Below are positions 24,065 through 33,741 of a stretch of DNA of 49,048 nt, piece after piece. Position 1 is the stretch's first letter; the number at the start of each line of letters is the position of its first letter. The notes under the pieces are model-generated. The model searched no databases. It saw nothing but the letters and a program-made list of their open reading frames with translations, and had not been told where the DNA came from. A program made the position numbers and the translations under genes. The stretch spans positions 1 through 49,048 of the forward strand of contig CAMEDC010000024.1 of assembly GCA_945913255.1 (NCBI GenBank), read 5' to 3'. Origin of the DNA: an uncultured Lachnospiraceae bacterium (lineage in GTDB: Bacteria > Bacillota > Clostridia > Lachnospirales > Lachnospiraceae).

Positions 24065-25275
24065 TAAATAATCCTCCTGACTGCCAAAATCTCTCTGTAC
24101 TGTGCCTTGCTGACCTTGATGCCGGTCTTAACGCTGCTGGCATGCACAATCATGCCCCCGCCGATATACAACCCCACATGCCCTTCATAACAGATCAAAT
24201 CACCAGGCTGTGCCTCATCATAAGAAACACCGGTTCCGGCGCTTCTCTGCTGATAAGAGGTTCTTGGGATACTGTATCCAAACTCCTGATAGACCCGGTA
24301 AGTAAAACCGGAACAGTCTGCCCCGTTTGTCAGGCTGGTACCGCCTGAAACATAGGGATTTCCGATATACTGACAGGCAAACTTCGCCACCTTCTTCCCC
24401 AGGTCACTTCCTGAAGCATTATCAATGATTTTTGTATAATCTGTGGTTGCATAAGTTGCATTGGCTGCATTCTGTGCCGCCTGCAGCTGTTTGATTTTCT
24501 GCTGATCCTGTTGTATCAGCTTTTTCGCCACCGCTGCTTCCTGTTTCGCCTTATTGATTTCCGCCTCAAAATTTGCAGACTCTCTCTTTTTCTGGGCAAT
24601 CTGCACATCCAGATTACTCTTCAGATCCTGCAGTTCCGCCCGGTCTGCTTCCAGTGCCGCCTTGTCATCTTCCAGTCCGGCTTTTTCTCCTTCCAGGAAA
24701 TCCCACAGATCATGCACCTGGTTCTTCGTTTCAATATAGCCGTCCAGCCTGTTCTTGCTGTACTCATAAACCTTTTCAATATAGTCCATGCGGTTCAACA
24801 TATCACCCAGCCCATTTCCCGAGAGCACTGAACTCAGATAAGTATCATTGTTATTCTCATACATCATGCGGGTACTTGCCGCCATGCTGGCACGCTGCTG
24901 TTCTTCTCGCTCTACAGCCGCCTCATACTCTTCCTGTGTTGCATTGATTTCCACCTGCTTGTCCGCAATCTGTGTCTCTTTCTCGGCTATCTCATCTTCC
25001 TTCAGTCCGATACTGGTCATGGTATTGATAATCTCTGCATTCAGGTCATCAATTGCTTCCTGAATCAGATCCTGCTCATCCTCCAGACCTGCAAGTCTGT
25101 TGTTGATATTATCCAGCTGATTCTGGTGATCCTTCAACTGATTTTGTATATCCGAAATGGTGGTTGCCTTTACCGTTAAAGTCCCTGTTGTTTCAGAGGC
25201 AAAACACCCGAGCGTCAGGCTTGTCACCAGGAGTATATTGATAAGTTTTCTTTTCTGTCTTCTCATACTATCCAT
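24064..25275 (-). CDS. Secreted coiled-coil NlpC/P60 cell-wall hydrolase (CwlO/PcsB-like)
   Basis: The protein (about 400 residues) has an N-terminal signal peptide (hydrophobic [17 protein letters not shown]), a long coiled coil from about 35 to 265 and an NlpC/P60 domain with the catalytic Cys near residue 321 (GADCSGF) and histidine in [11 protein letters not shown]. Such proteins cleave D-Glu-diamino-acid links in peptidoglycan during growth or division and are often held inactive until FtsEX or a similar partner acts. Either ATG (25275 or 25266) could be used; the second has better ribosome-site spacing. An 18-bp sequence found also upstream of the VanR-like gene lies about 100 bases upstream. 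Confidence 0.92.
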   Translation of the reverse strand: MDSMRRQKRKLINILLVTSLTLGCFASETTGTLTVKATTISDIQNQLKDHQNQLDNINNRLAGLEDEQDLIQEAIDDLNAEIINTMTSIGLKEDEIAEKETQIADKQVEINATQEEYEAAVEREEQQRASMAASTRMMYENNNDTYLSSVLSGNGLGDMLNRMDYIEKVYEYSKNRLDGYIETKNQVHDLWDFLEGEKAGLEDDKAALEADRAELQDLKSNLDVQIAQKKRESANFEAEINKAKQEAAVAKKLIQQDQQKIKQLQAAQNAANATYATTDYTKIIDNASGSDLGKKVAKFACQYIGNPYVSGGTSLTNGADCSGFTYRVYQEFGYSIPRTSYQQRSAGTGVSYDEAQPGDLICYEGHVGLYIGGGMIVHASSVKTGIKVSKAQYREILAVRRII

Positions 25276-25373
25276 TTCCTATCTGAAAGGTCGGTCGTTT
25301 TCAGCGACTTCCTGTAAAAAACGTAAAGCCATACAGTATGAGCATAACATATTTCCCCAAATTTTTCATCCCT

Positions 25374-25391
25374 AAAAAGGATTAAGATTTT
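25374..25391 (-). promoter_or_regulatory. 18-bp element upstream of the wall hydrolase gene
   Basis: AAAAAGGATTAAGATTTT on the plus strand is identical to 44843-44860, upstream of the VanR-like regulator. Both copies have the same orientation relative to the downstream gene. A response-regulator box is suggested. Confidence 0.5.
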
Positions 25392-25393
25392 GG

Positions 25394-25425
25394 CAAAAAA
25401 AGGCACCCTTTCATCCAGGGTGCCT
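25394..25425 (-). terminator. Terminator after asnS
   Basis: AGGCACCCT and AGGGTGCCT form a perfect nine-pair stem with a seven-base loop, followed on the minus strand by TTTTTTT. A short GCCCC/GGGGC hairpin lies between it and the asnS stop. Confidence 0.9.
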
Positions 25426-25498
25426 CTTCGCACGTTTTGCTTCTTTCGGGCGACCTCTTATGATAAGCAGATGCCCCTACGGGGCGCTTGCTTTCCTG

Positions 25499-26890
25499 CT
25501 ACAGGTCGCAGTTGTTGACCGTTCTGGGGAAGGGAATGACATCGCGGATATTGCTCATACCGGTGAGATACATCACACATCTCTCGAAACCAAGGCCAAA
25601 GCCCGCATGTCTCACGGAGCCGTATCTTCTCAAATCCAGATAGAAATCATAATCCTCTTTTTTCAGACCAAGTTCTTCCATCCTCTGTTCCAGTACTTCC
25701 AGCTTGTCCTCACGCTGGCTTCCACCGATAATCTCGCCGATGCCGGGTACCAGACAGTCCATGGCGGCGACGGTTTTTCCATCCTCGTTCAGCTTCATAT
25801 AGAAAGCCTTAATCTCCTTTGGATAATCCGTCACAAATACAGGACGCTTGAAGATCTCCTCCGTCAGGTATCGCTCATGCTCTGTCTGCAGGTCACAGCC
25901 CCAGAACACTTTATAATCAAAAGCATCGTTATGCTTTTCCAGAAGCTCAATTGCCTCTGTGTAGGTTACATGTCCGAAATCGGAATTTGCCACATGCTCC
26001 AGTCTCTCAATCAGTCCCTTGTCCACAAACTGGTTAAAGAATGCCATTTCCTCAGGCGCGTTCTCCAGCACGTAGCGGATTACATATTTCAACATACTCT
26101 CTGCCAGAAGCATATCATCCTTCAGATCAGCAAAAGCCATCTCTGGCTCAATCATCCAGAACTCAGCAGCATGCCGGGTTGTATTGGAATTCTCTGCGCG
26201 GAAGGTGGGGCCAAAGGTATATACATTTTTAAATGCAAACGCATAAGTCTCCACATTCAGCTGTCCGCTGACCGTGAGATTGGTAGGCTTCCCAAAGAAA
26301 TCCTGGCTGTAGTCGACCTTTCCGTCTTCCGTTCTGGGCAAATTCTCCAAATCCAATGTTGTCACCTGGAACATTTCACCTGCACCTTCACAGTCGCTTC
26401 CGGTAATCAGAGGCGTATGCACATACACAAACCCTCTCTCCATGAAAAAGCTGTGAATGGCATAAGCTATCAGAGAACGCACTCTGAACACTGCCTGGAA
26501 TGTATTTGTTCTGGGACGGAGATGTGAAATTGTACGCAGATACTCGAAGCTGTGACGCTTTTTCTGCAGAGGATAATCCGCAGTGGAGGACCCCTCTACA
26601 AACACCTCGGCTGCCTGCATCTCGAAAGGCTGTTTTGCTTCAGGCGTTGCAACAATCGTTCCCTTGATAATCAGCGCTGCTCCGACATTCATTTTGCACA
26701 GTTCCTGGAAATTGGGAAGCTGCTCTCCATATACCACCTGCAGCGGCTCAAAAAAGGTACCGTCATTAATCACCAGAAATCCGAAATTCTTGGAATCTCT
26801 GTTGCTTCTGACCCAGCCGCCTACGGTTACCTCCCTGCCAATGTACTCTTCCCGGTTGCGATAAAGCTCCCGAATGTCTGTTAACTCCAT
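25499..26890 (-). CDS. asnS: Asparaginyl-tRNA synthetase
   Basis: AsnRS charges tRNA-Asn with asparagine. The 463-residue class II enzyme has the N-terminal anticodon-binding OB fold ([19 protein letters not shown]), motif 2 with [15 protein letters not shown] and motif 3 [15 protein letters not shown]. The ATG at 26890 has GAGGG upstream and matches the usual N-terminus; the frame is open for 34 more codons but those overlap the neighbouring gene's end. No T-box leader is present in the short 85-base gap upstream. Confidence 0.97.
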   Translation of the reverse strand: MELTDIRELYRNREEYIGREVTVGGWVRSNRDSKNFGFLVINDGTFFEPLQVVYGEQLPNFQELCKMNVGAALIIKGTIVATPEAKQPFEMQAAEVFVEGSSTADYPLQKKRHSFEYLRTISHLRPRTNTFQAVFRVRSLIAYAIHSFFMERGFVYVHTPLITGSDCEGAGEMFQVTTLDLENLPRTEDGKVDYSQDFFGKPTNLTVSGQLNVETYAFAFKNVYTFGPTFRAENSNTTRHAAEFWMIEPEMAFADLKDDMLLAESMLKYVIRYVLENAPEEMAFFNQFVDKGLIERLEHVANSDFGHVTYTEAIELLEKHNDAFDYKVFWGCDLQTEHERYLTEEIFKRPVFVTDYPKEIKAFYMKLNEDGKTVAAMDCLVPGIGEIIGGSQREDKLEVLEQRMEELGLKKEDYDFYLDLRRYGSVRHAGFGLGFERCVMYLTGMSNIRDVIPFPRTVNNCDL

Positions 26891-26975
26891 GTTTCCCTCA
26901 TTTCTGCACCTGATGTGCTGTGCTGCGACACACATTATTTTCTGCCGGTTCGCATATTTCCGGCTTTCTTCCCTC

Positions 26976-28031
26976 TTACTGTATATTTCCAAGCAGGAAA
27001 TCCATTACCTTTTCATTCATGAAATAATTGCGGTATTGTTCCCTGTCATTCTCTCCCATGAGCTCTTCCACACTGCTGTAACCGCCCTGAACCACATAGG
27101 ACTGAAGGGTTTCATCCAATTCCTCATCCTCCACGGCAAGCCCTTCGCGGTTTGCTATCGCCTGTAACGCAATGTCACGCTTTACAAAATCCTCTGTGTA
27201 AGTATTGACGAACTCCTCACATGTCATTCCATTACAATAGGATGTGTACTCATCTGCAGTCATATCGTACTGTGCTGCACTCTTCTCAATGTTGCCGGTC
27301 ATAATTACCTTATAGGAATCTATCATATATGTCGGCAATTCCTGAAAGGAACACTGTTCCAGCAATGCATTCAGGAGCTTATCCTGCGCCTCGCTTTGAT
27401 AGTAATATTGTGCTTCAGCCTCCAGCTGCTCATAAAGATACTGCTTCAGCTGTGCAACTGTTGTAATATTCTCGCTTTCCAGCCCCATCGCCTGTACAAC
27501 GCTGTCCTGCATCTCCTCTTCATTACCGGGAACCACGTAATTCACCTTCACAGTAAATACCACTTCTTTTCCTGCCAGATCCGCGTTCCCATAACCTTCG
27601 GGGAAGGTCAGGGGAAGCTCTACCGTCTCTCCTGGCATAGCACCGATTAAGCCGTCCTCAAACCCGTCAATAAAGCTTCTGCTTCCGATAGTCAGATTAG
27701 TTGCCTGAGCAGTGCCGCCCTCAAAGGCAACACCATCCAGCTTTCCCTCGTAATCGATATTGGCTGTATCACCCAGCTGCACCGCGCGTTTAACTGTTCC
27801 GCATTCCTCAGAAGCGTATCCCGCATAGAGATTTGCAAGCCATTGCTGGCATTCTTCCTCATCTACTTCGTAGGAATCGACTGCAATGTCCAGACTCCGG
27901 TAATCTCCCAGGGTAACATATTTATCCACATCCATCTGGTGCAAAGGTTTTTCTTTATCGGCAGCTCCACAGCCGACAAGCAGCCCTGCCGTCAGCAGCG
28001 CCATCGCCGCAAAATATAATTTCTTTTTCAT
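26976..28031 (-). CDS. Trigger-factor/FKBP-like lipoprotein
   Basis: The 351-residue protein has a lipoprotein signal ([20 protein letters not shown] then Cys) and is probably anchored on the outer face of the membrane. Residues about 88-170 form an FKBP-type prolyl isomerase domain ([17 protein letters not shown], then [16 protein letters not shown]). The helical C-terminus resembles trigger factor's chaperone arms. It may fold secreted proteins, as PrsA does elsewhere. It lies 85 bases upstream of asnS on the same strand. Its secreted location separates it from cytoplasmic trigger factor. Confidence 0.9.
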   Translation of the reverse strand: MKKKLYFAAMALLTAGLLVGCGAADKEKPLHQMDVDKYVTLGDYRSLDIAVDSYEVDEEECQQWLANLYAGYASEECGTVKRAVQLGDTANIDYEGKLDGVAFEGGTAQATNLTIGSRSFIDGFEDGLIGAMPGETVELPLTFPEGYGNADLAGKEVVFTVKVNYVVPGNEEEMQDSVVQAMGLESENITTVAQLKQYLYEQLEAEAQYYYQSEAQDKLLNALLEQCSFQELPTYMIDSYKVIMTGNIEKSAAQYDMTADEYTSYCNGMTCEEFVNTYTEDFVKRDIALQAIANREGLAVEDEELDETLQSYVVQGGYSSVEELMGENDREQYRNYFMNEKVMDFLLGNIQ

Positions 28032-28112
28032 TAATTTCTCTTTTCCTTTTCACAGAATACTTTTTCTATCATACCATAAGAGTCGCTATTTTACAACAAT
28101 GGGAATCAAAGC

Positions 28113-29582
28113 CTACAGCAGAGGAGACAGCAGCCGGCACATCTGCTCCTTGAAACGAATTTTCAGGGGACGGGCCGCATAGCTGTCTTTTGTAATCTGT
28201 GTACAGTATTTCAAATCCTCTTTGAAAATACGCTCCATCTCCTCCGCTTTTGCTCTGTTATACACAACGGCATTGACCTCAAAATTCAATGCAAAGCTGC
28301 GAATGTCCATATTGGCAGTACCGTAACAGAACACTTGTCCGTCCACGATAATCCCTTTGCTGTGCAGGAAACCGTTGTCATACGTATAACAGTTTGCTCC
28401 TGCATTCACCAACTGCCCTGCGTAGGAATAAGTTGCCCAATACACAAAGGGATGATCCGGCTTGCACGGAATCATCAGGTTGACCTCCACACCGGATCGG
28501 ACGGCAATCAGCAATGTATTTAAGAATACCTCATCCGGAATAAAGTATGGCGTCTGGATATAGATTCTCTCCTTCGCCTTGGAAATCAGTCGGATATAGT
28601 TGTCCCGAATCTGTTCCAACGAATTGTCGGGTCCGCTGCTGATGATCTGCAAATCACAATGATCCCTGGTTCCATGTCCCGGCTCCGCAAATAATCTTCT
28701 GTCCTGAAACAGATTTTCCTTTGCTGCATAGTTCCAGTCAAGAATAAAGCGCATCTGCAGGCCGAGCGCTCCGCTTCCCGTAATCCTGAGATGCGTGTCT
28801 CTCCAATGGCCGAACCTCTCGCTCAAATCTATGTATTCTTTTCCGATATTGAATCCGCCCACATATGCAATTTTATTGTCAATCACTACGATTTTTCGAT
28901 GGTTCCGGTAATTGACACGCAGCTGCAGTCTGCCCAGAAATGCCGGGAAAAACTCTGCCGTCTGTATGCCTGCTTCCTTCAGTATCTTCCAGTAAGATTT
29001 CCCCACACTCCGGCACCCCATGCCATCAAACAGAATACGTACCTCCACGCCTTCGGCAGCCTTTCTTTTCAGGACTTCCGCAATCCGCTGAAAAAGCACA
29101 TCATTTCGTATGATATAATATTGCAAATGAATAAAATGTTCCGCCTGTTCCAAATCCTGAAGCAATGCATCAAACTTCTCATTGCCATCCGTAAAAACAT
29201 CAATATCATTATCCGGCAGGAGCACGGCATCTGCCGTTTCCATGTTGTACATGATAAGATCCATATACTCTTTTCTGTCTCCCGCACTGCCATCCTCATT
29301 GCTGTTTTTCAGCTGATAGCGCTGCGCCCGGAGAATTTCTCCCAGATTATCCTCCAACTCTTTCTCACGGAACATCTTTCGCTTGTTCATGTCCATCCCA
29401 AGAAGCAGATAAAAAACAAAGCCGACACCCGGCAGTAAAAACAACAACAGGAGCCACGCCCAGACACTTTTGGGATCTCTGTGTTCAAAAAAGACAATCA
29501 CAATTGCAAAAAACAAATTCACAAACAGGGCGCTTCCCAGAATAATCGTTGCAACTCTCCAGAATGTTTCCATCGTATCCAT
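28113..29582 (-). CDS. cls: Cardiolipin synthase
   Basis: This membrane enzyme joins two phosphatidylglycerol molecules to make cardiolipin. The 489-residue protein has two N-terminal membrane segments (residues 10-65, with FLLPGVGFVFYLLLGMDMN) and two phospholipase-D HKD motifs: NHRKIVVID and, later, HSKGIIVDGQ. The length equals typical bacterial Cls. The start ATG at 29582 follows AAGGAAAAG. It is transcribed away from the plus-strand gene next to it. Confidence 0.95.
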   Translation of the reverse strand: MDTMETFWRVATIILGSALFVNLFFAIVIVFFEHRDPKSVWAWLLLLFLLPGVGFVFYLLLGMDMNKRKMFREKELEDNLGEILRAQRYQLKNSNEDGSAGDRKEYMDLIMYNMETADAVLLPDNDIDVFTDGNEKFDALLQDLEQAEHFIHLQYYIIRNDVLFQRIAEVLKRKAAEGVEVRILFDGMGCRSVGKSYWKILKEAGIQTAEFFPAFLGRLQLRVNYRNHRKIVVIDNKIAYVGGFNIGKEYIDLSERFGHWRDTHLRITGSGALGLQMRFILDWNYAAKENLFQDRRLFAEPGHGTRDHCDLQIISSGPDNSLEQIRDNYIRLISKAKERIYIQTPYFIPDEVFLNTLLIAVRSGVEVNLMIPCKPDHPFVYWATYSYAGQLVNAGANCYTYDNGFLHSKGIIVDGQVFCYGTANMDIRSFALNFEVNAVVYNRAKAEEMERIFKEDLKYCTQITKDSYAARPLKIRFKEQMCRLLSPLL

Positions 29583-29624
29583 AAAACTTTTCCTTTCTTA
29601 TTACACATCTTACCACAAAATCAG

Positions 29625-29654
29625 TTGCTTATCCATGGAGAGTTGTGCTAGAAT
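29625..29654 (+). promoter_or_regulatory. Promoter of the membrane-anchored protein gene
   Basis: TTGCTT, 18 bases, then TAGAAT with an upstream TGC (extended -10), about 40 bases before the start codon. Confidence 0.5.
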
Positions 29655-29692
29655 ATAGAAATGTAAAACTTGACGCAGGAGGCTTATCATTT

Positions 29693-30163
29693 ATGGATTG
29701 GTGGATTATCTTACTCATTGTATTAGCAGCTATTGCCGCTATTGTTGCGGTATTATATTTTCTCGGAAAAAAGGCTCAGAAAAAGCAGGCTGAACAGCAG
29801 GAAATGCTGGAGGCAAACAAGCAGACCATGTCCATGCTGATTATCGACAAAAAGCGGATGAAGCTGAGAGATGCCGGATTGCCGCAGATTGTACTTGACC
29901 AGACGCCCAAGGCCATGCGCGGTTCCAAACTGCCTATCATCAAGGCAAAAATCGGTCCGCAGATCATGTCCCTGATTTGTGATGAGAAAATATTTGATTC
30001 TGTTCCCGTCAAAAAGGAAGTAAAAGCCGTTGTCAGCGGTATCTACGTTCTGGATGTGAAGGGTCTGCACGGAAAGACAGAAGTTGTCCCCGTAAAGAAG
30101 AGCCGCTTTAAGAGAGCTCTGGAAGCAGCCCAAGCAAAAGCAGGCGCCAAACCTGTCAAATAA
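29693..30163 (+). CDS. Membrane-anchored protein of unknown function
   Basis: The protein (156 residues) has one N-terminal membrane helix (IILLIVLAAIAAIVAVLYFL, with no cleavage or lipid site) and then a charged stretch (KKAQKKQAEQQEML). The remaining 110 residues look soluble and basic, containing IIDKKRMKLRDAGLPQIVLD and a lysine- and alanine-rich tail. I do not recognise the family. The ATG at 29693 follows AGGAGG by ten bases. It is a single-gene unit with its own promoter and terminator and stands between cls and an oppositely oriented operon. Confidence 0.8.
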   Translation: MDWWIILLIVLAAIAAIVAVLYFLGKKAQKKQAEQQEMLEANKQTMSMLIIDKKRMKLRDAGLPQIVLDQTPKAMRGSKLPIIKAKIGPQIMSLICDEKIFDSVPVKKEVKAVVSGIYVLDVKGLHGKTEVVPVKKSRFKRALEAAQAKAGAKPVK

Positions 30164-30210
30164 GGAGAGCTGCATTTACAACATATTTCATTATCGTTCA
30201 CGCAAAGATA

Positions 30211-30243
30211 CCCATCCATTCTGCAATGGATGGGGCCTTTTTT
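30211..30243 (+). terminator. Terminator after the membrane-anchored protein gene
   Basis: CCCATCCATT and AATGGATGGG form a perfect ten-pair stem with loop CTGC, followed by GCCTTTTTT. Confidence 0.92.
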
Positions 30244-30273
30244 CTTAATCAGCAAAATATACCTGCCCTTTTT

Positions 30274-30699
30274 CTAATGTACTGCTTCCGCCTTTATCAG
30301 AATTCTGCATTCACTTAAGATATCTTCGCCCGCCGTCAACGCATAATCCGCACGGATTTCAACAGAATCTTCTTCGGCAACGGTAAAAACGCAGTGGGTT
30401 TGCACGCCAAACCGTACCATACCATAGGAGGTGGCATAATCCGTCATGTGGGTCTGTCCCGGTTCGAACACCATTCTTGCATTGACAATACCCTTCTTCG
30501 TCAGTTCCAGCACATTCCCTCTGCACTTTACGGTGTGCTTCACCGTGCCGGTTTCTTCCTCCGGAATCTCCTCATAAAAAAGGTATCTGCTGCCCCCTTT
30601 CTCATAATATTCCCCGCGGACAACAGTTTCTGACACAGCCTCGTTCCCGTCTTCATCCCGCTGTATCCCGCGGACGGTAATCAACACATCCTTTGTCAT
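30274..30699 (-). CDS. DUF1934 (YwiB-like) beta-barrel protein
   Basis: The protein (141 residues) belongs to DUF1934, a calycin-like beta barrel typified by Bacillus YwiB. Family features are the opening VLITVRGIQ, SETVVRGEYYEKGGSRYLFYEE and the central YGMVRFGVQT. The biochemical role is unknown. The ATG at 30699 follows GGGGAGG by six bases. It is the last gene of the run ispE-gntR-small protein-murI. Confidence 0.88.
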   Translation of the reverse strand: MTKDVLITVRGIQRDEDGNEAVSETVVRGEYYEKGGSRYLFYEEIPEEETGTVKHTVKCRGNVLELTKKGIVNARMVFEPGQTHMTDYATSYGMVRFGVQTHCVFTVAEEDSVEIRADYALTAGEDILSECRILIKAEAVH

Positions 30700-30736
30700 A
30701 GGAATCCTCCCCGTCGAATCCACACCGGTATAGCAT

Positions 30737-31576
30737 CTAGTACTCCTCAATATTGACTGTCTTCGCCGACAAAATTCCGTACTTGATTATAGAATTGGCA
30801 AAGCGGACAAATTTCTCCGCCTTGTCACTGACATAAAACTGATACTGATTACTTCCGAGACCGGGTGCTTCTTCATTCAGCAAATCCAGCTTTTTCAGCA
30901 TGGTTTTCAGTTCAATGGCAGTTTCATAAGCCGGATTCACCAGTGTCACCTTTTCTCCCATAATTCTGCCGAGGGTGGAACGAATCAGTGGATAATGGGT
31001 ACAGCCCAGAATTAGGGTATCAATGTCAATATCAATCAATTCTGTCAGATACCGCCTCGCAATTTCATCTGTCACAGGGTCCTGCAGCAGTCCCTCCTCC
31101 ACCAGAGGAACAAACAGAGGACATGCCTTCCCGTAAATGGTTACATCCTTATTCAGTTGTTGTATGTACTTTGAATAAATCCGACTTCCGATGGTAGCTT
31201 CTGTGGCAATTACGCCAATCCGCCCGTTACGGGTCGCCTCGGCCGCCACCTTGGCTCCGGGCTTCACCACACCGATAATCGGTATATCAATATCCTTTTC
31301 CAGCGTATCCAATGCATACGCACTGGCAGTATTGCATGCCACTACGATTGTTTTCACCTGAAATGTCCGCAGGAACCGGACGATCTGCTCCGAAAATCGG
31401 GTAACCGTTTCCTGAGATTTGCTTCCGTAGGGAACCCTTGCCGTATCCCCGAAATAAATGATTTTCTCGTTGGGTATCTGCCGCATAATCTCCCTTGCCA
31501 CCGTAAGTCCGCCCACCCCGGAATCAAACACTCCGATTGGCGCATCCTTACGCAGCAATTCTCTGTTATTCTGCAT
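30737..31576 (-). CDS. murI: Glutamate racemase
   Basis: MurI makes D-glutamate for peptidoglycan. The 279-residue protein shows FDSGVGGLTVARE, the two catalytic cysteines in VACNTASA and LGCTHYPLI and the substrate loop YFGDTARVPYGS. The ATG overlaps the end of the small upstream gene by 11 bases and follows GGAGG in that gene, implying coupled translation. Confidence 0.97.
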   Translation of the reverse strand: MQNNRELLRKDAPIGVFDSGVGGLTVAREIMRQIPNEKIIYFGDTARVPYGSKSQETVTRFSEQIVRFLRTFQVKTIVVACNTASAYALDTLEKDIDIPIIGVVKPGAKVAAEATRNGRIGVIATEATIGSRIYSKYIQQLNKDVTIYGKACPLFVPLVEEGLLQDPVTDEIARRYLTELIDIDIDTLILGCTHYPLIRSTLGRIMGEKVTLVNPAYETAIELKTMLKKLDLLNEEAPGLGSNQYQFYVSDKAEKFVRFANSIIKYGILSAKTVNIEEY

Positions 31577-31844
31577 TTTGAACAGCCTCCACTAATGCAC
31601 TCAGTTCTGTGAGCAGCCTGCTCCGGAAACGGATTTCTCCTTCTCCCGCGGTCAGCAGTTCCTCGAACAGGGTACTGTCAAATTTCCAATCTCCTGTCAC
31701 ATCCAGTCTTTCCCCGGCCATTCCCTCGCTGATTACCTTTACGGTATCCGGCGTCAGGGTAAGCTCCGGATAAAGCAGTCCCCACCAGCCCAATGCCGCA
31801 CACATCCCTATGATAATACGAATTCCCTGATATCTCTTTTTCAC
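31566..31844 (-). CDS. Small membrane-anchored protein upstream of murI
   Basis: This 92-residue protein begins with a hydrophobic segment (IRIIIGMCAALGWWGLLYPELT) and ends with a soluble acidic tail. It has no family I recognise. The start is GTG after GAGGT. Its end overlaps murI, so it is probably a real co-translated gene. It could help tether or regulate the racemase, but nothing in the sequence proves that. Confidence 0.65.
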   Translation of the reverse strand: MKKRYQGIRIIIGMCAALGWWGLLYPELTLTPDTVKVISEGMAGERLDVTGDWKFDSTLFEELLTAGEGEIRFRSRLLTELSALVEAVQNAE

Positions 31845-31903
31845 GCAATAACCTCACTTTCTCACAGTAAGATTATTGCCAATATCAGGAAGTCTATACC
31901 ACT

Positions 31904-32593
31904 TTACTTTTTTACTTCCTGCCTGTCAAGACGTATCTGACGGATAATCGCCTTCTCCTGATTGTCAATATGGATTCTTGCAGCTTCAGCTGCCGTCTTC
32001 TTATCCTTTTTCAGGATACTCTCATAGATAATTCTATGCTCTTCCACCAGGTTTTCATGCTGACTGATATCCTTAATATATTCAAAGCGATAACGATACA
32101 TCTGCTCTGACAGGTTATGTACCAGCTGAATCAGTCTCTGATTTCCGGTAGCCTGCACAATGATATCGTGGAGTGCCACATCTGCCTGTGCAATTTTCTT
32201 CGCGTCCTTTGTCCTGATTGCCGCCTCAAACGCCACGCAGGCCTTCTTCAGTGTCTCAAGCCCATCCTCGGTAATCCGGTCACAGGCAAGCTCCGCACAA
32301 AGCGCATCCAACGCACGCCTTACCTCAAGCACGTCATTCATACTCTTCTCGGTAATCTGAGCCACTTCCGCTCCTCTGCGTGGAATCATGGTCACAAGTC
32401 CTTCCAGCTCCAGTTTACGGATTGCCTCTCTGATGGGAGTACGGCTGACTCCCAGCTTATTGGCCAAATGAATTTCCATCAGTCTCTCGCCCGGCTTTAA
32501 CTCCCCCGTCAGAATTGCCTGCCTCAGCGTGTTAAACACAACATCCCTCAGAGGAAGGAATTCACTCATATCCATCTGAAAATAATCCTGCAT
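31904..32593 (-). CDS. GntR-family regulator with FCD domain
   Basis: The 229-residue protein has an N-terminal winged helix (LRDVVFNTLRQAILTG, then GVSRTPIREAIRKLELEGLV) and a C-terminal all-helical FCD ligand domain with metal-binding histidines (DVALHDIIVQAT, later VEEHRIIYESI). FCD regulators usually respond to carboxylic or sugar acids. The gene lies 24 bases behind ispE. The ispE promoter carries TTGTATACAA and a 10-bp inverted repeat of the kind bound by this subfamily, so autoregulation is likely. The true effector is unknown. Confidence 0.93.
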   Translation of the reverse strand: MQDYFQMDMSEFLPLRDVVFNTLRQAILTGELKPGERLMEIHLANKLGVSRTPIREAIRKLELEGLVTMIPRRGAEVAQITEKSMNDVLEVRRALDALCAELACDRITEDGLETLKKACVAFEAAIRTKDAKKIAQADVALHDIIVQATGNQRLIQLVHNLSEQMYRYRFEYIKDISQHENLVEEHRIIYESILKKDKKTAAEAARIHIDNQEKAIIRQIRLDRQEVKK

Positions 32594-32617
32594 ATCTGCC
32601 CTGCCTTTCTGTTGCTT

Positions 32618-33475
32618 TTACACCGGCTCCGCCACGAACAGCTGCTTTGCCAGCCCATCCTTCTTCATCTGTTCATAAGCGCTCTCTGCACTTTCCTTCT
32701 TGATAAAAACACCAAAGACAGTCGGTCCGCTTCCACTCATAAGACTGCCTTCTGCTCCAAGCTCCAGCATGCGTTTCTTTATCGTATCAATCATCGGATG
32801 TGCCGGTATGGTTACCGCCTCCAACACATTTTCCATACGTTCCAGAATTCCGGGTACACTTCCCGCTCTGATTGCCTCCACCATGCCGTCAATGTCAGGA
32901 TGATGTACAATACCCGCAGCGTCCAGATGCTCATAGACATATTTTGTAGAAACACTGATGTCAGGCTTTGCCACCAGAAAAAATATCTTCGGTACCGGCG
33001 GCAGCGCCGTCAGCTTCTCTCCGATACCTTCTGCCAGAGCAGTCCCGCCCATAATACAATAAGGCACATCGGCTCCGATTTTTACTGCTTCTTCCATCAA
33101 TTCTCCTGACGTTGCTCCCAGTTCAAACAGCATATTCATGCCTTTCATAGTAGCTGCCGCATCCGTACTGCCCCCGGCCATTCCGGCGGCAATGGGAATA
33201 TTTTTCTGCAAATGAATGCGCACTCCCTCACGAATCCCATACTTTTCCCGTATCAGCTCTGCCGCTTTATAAATCAGATTGTTCTTATCTGTGGGAAGTT
33301 CACCCGAGTCAGTAGTGATGGTAATTCCGCTTTCTGCCTTTTCGAATGTCAGCTCATCATAAATTCCGACGGTCTGCATAATCATCTTCACCTGATGATA
33401 CCCATTCGGCAGCCTCTTTACCACATCCAGTCCCAGATTCACTTTTGCATATGCTTTCATCGAATGCTTTTCCAT
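32618..33475 (-). CDS. ispE: 4-(cytidine 5'-diphospho)-2-C-methyl-D-erythritol kinase
   Basis: IspE phosphorylates CDP-methylerythritol in the non-mevalonate isoprenoid pathway, which feeds undecaprenyl phosphate needed for cell-wall synthesis. The 285-residue GHMP kinase shows YAKVNLGLDV near the start, IPIAAGMAGGSTDAAA as the ATP loop and GSLMSGSGPTVFG near the end. Start ATG at 33475 follows GTGAGG. It is the first gene of the run and shares its promoter with the gntR gene. Confidence 0.97.
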   Translation of the reverse strand: MEKHSMKAYAKVNLGLDVVKRLPNGYHQVKMIMQTVGIYDELTFEKAESGITITTDSGELPTDKNNLIYKAAELIREKYGIREGVRIHLQKNIPIAAGMAGGSTDAAATMKGMNMLFELGATSGELMEEAVKIGADVPYCIMGGTALAEGIGEKLTALPPVPKIFFLVAKPDISVSTKYVYEHLDAAGIVHHPDIDGMVEAIRAGSVPGILERMENVLEAVTIPAHPMIDTIKKRMLELGAEGSLMSGSGPTVFGVFIKKESAESAYEQMKKDGLAKQLFVAEPV

Positions 33476-33506
33476 AGAAACCTCACATGTTGTATCAAAA
33501 TGTATT

Positions 33507-33543
33507 TTGTATACAAGGATTGTATTAAATTATATACAATCCT
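33507..33543 (-). promoter_or_regulatory. GntR-like operator palindromes over the ispE promoter
   Basis: TTGTATACAA (33507-33516) is a perfect palindrome near the expected start of transcription. AGGATTGTAT (33516-33525) and ATACAATCCT (33534-33543) form a 10-bp inverted repeat over the -10 box. Confidence 0.65.
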
Positions 33544-33557
33544 GTGTAATTCGTCAA
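33529..33557 (-). promoter_or_regulatory. Sigma-A promoter of ispE-gntR
   Basis: On the minus strand TTGACG and TATAAT are spaced by 17 bases, 55 bases upstream of the ispE start codon. Confidence 0.75.
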
Positions 33558-33741
33558 GTTTTATCCTGCTCTGTAAAGTAACTGCTAAACTGCATAAACA
33601 CTGGAAGAATAGTACATTTTTCGGTTTGTCCGTTCTTATGTTATTTCAGTAATTTCTTGAATAAATACTTGCAGAACTCACGAAAAAAGCGCACAATAAA
33701 GCTAACAGACAACCAGACACACCAGGAGAGGAACACTAACT

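Noticed and set aside
25276..25400. A c-di-AMP (ydaO) riboswitch upstream of the NlpC/P60 gene
   Set aside because: The leader is only about 110 bases long and lacks the conserved ydaO core blocks.
26891..26975. A T-box leader for asnS
   Set aside because: The gap is 85 bases, too short, and no T-box sequence or specifier hairpin is visible.
29693..30163. Longer version starting at 29645
   Set aside because: The earlier start has no ribosome site and would place the membrane helix after an odd polar stretch. AGGAGG precedes the ATG at 29693.
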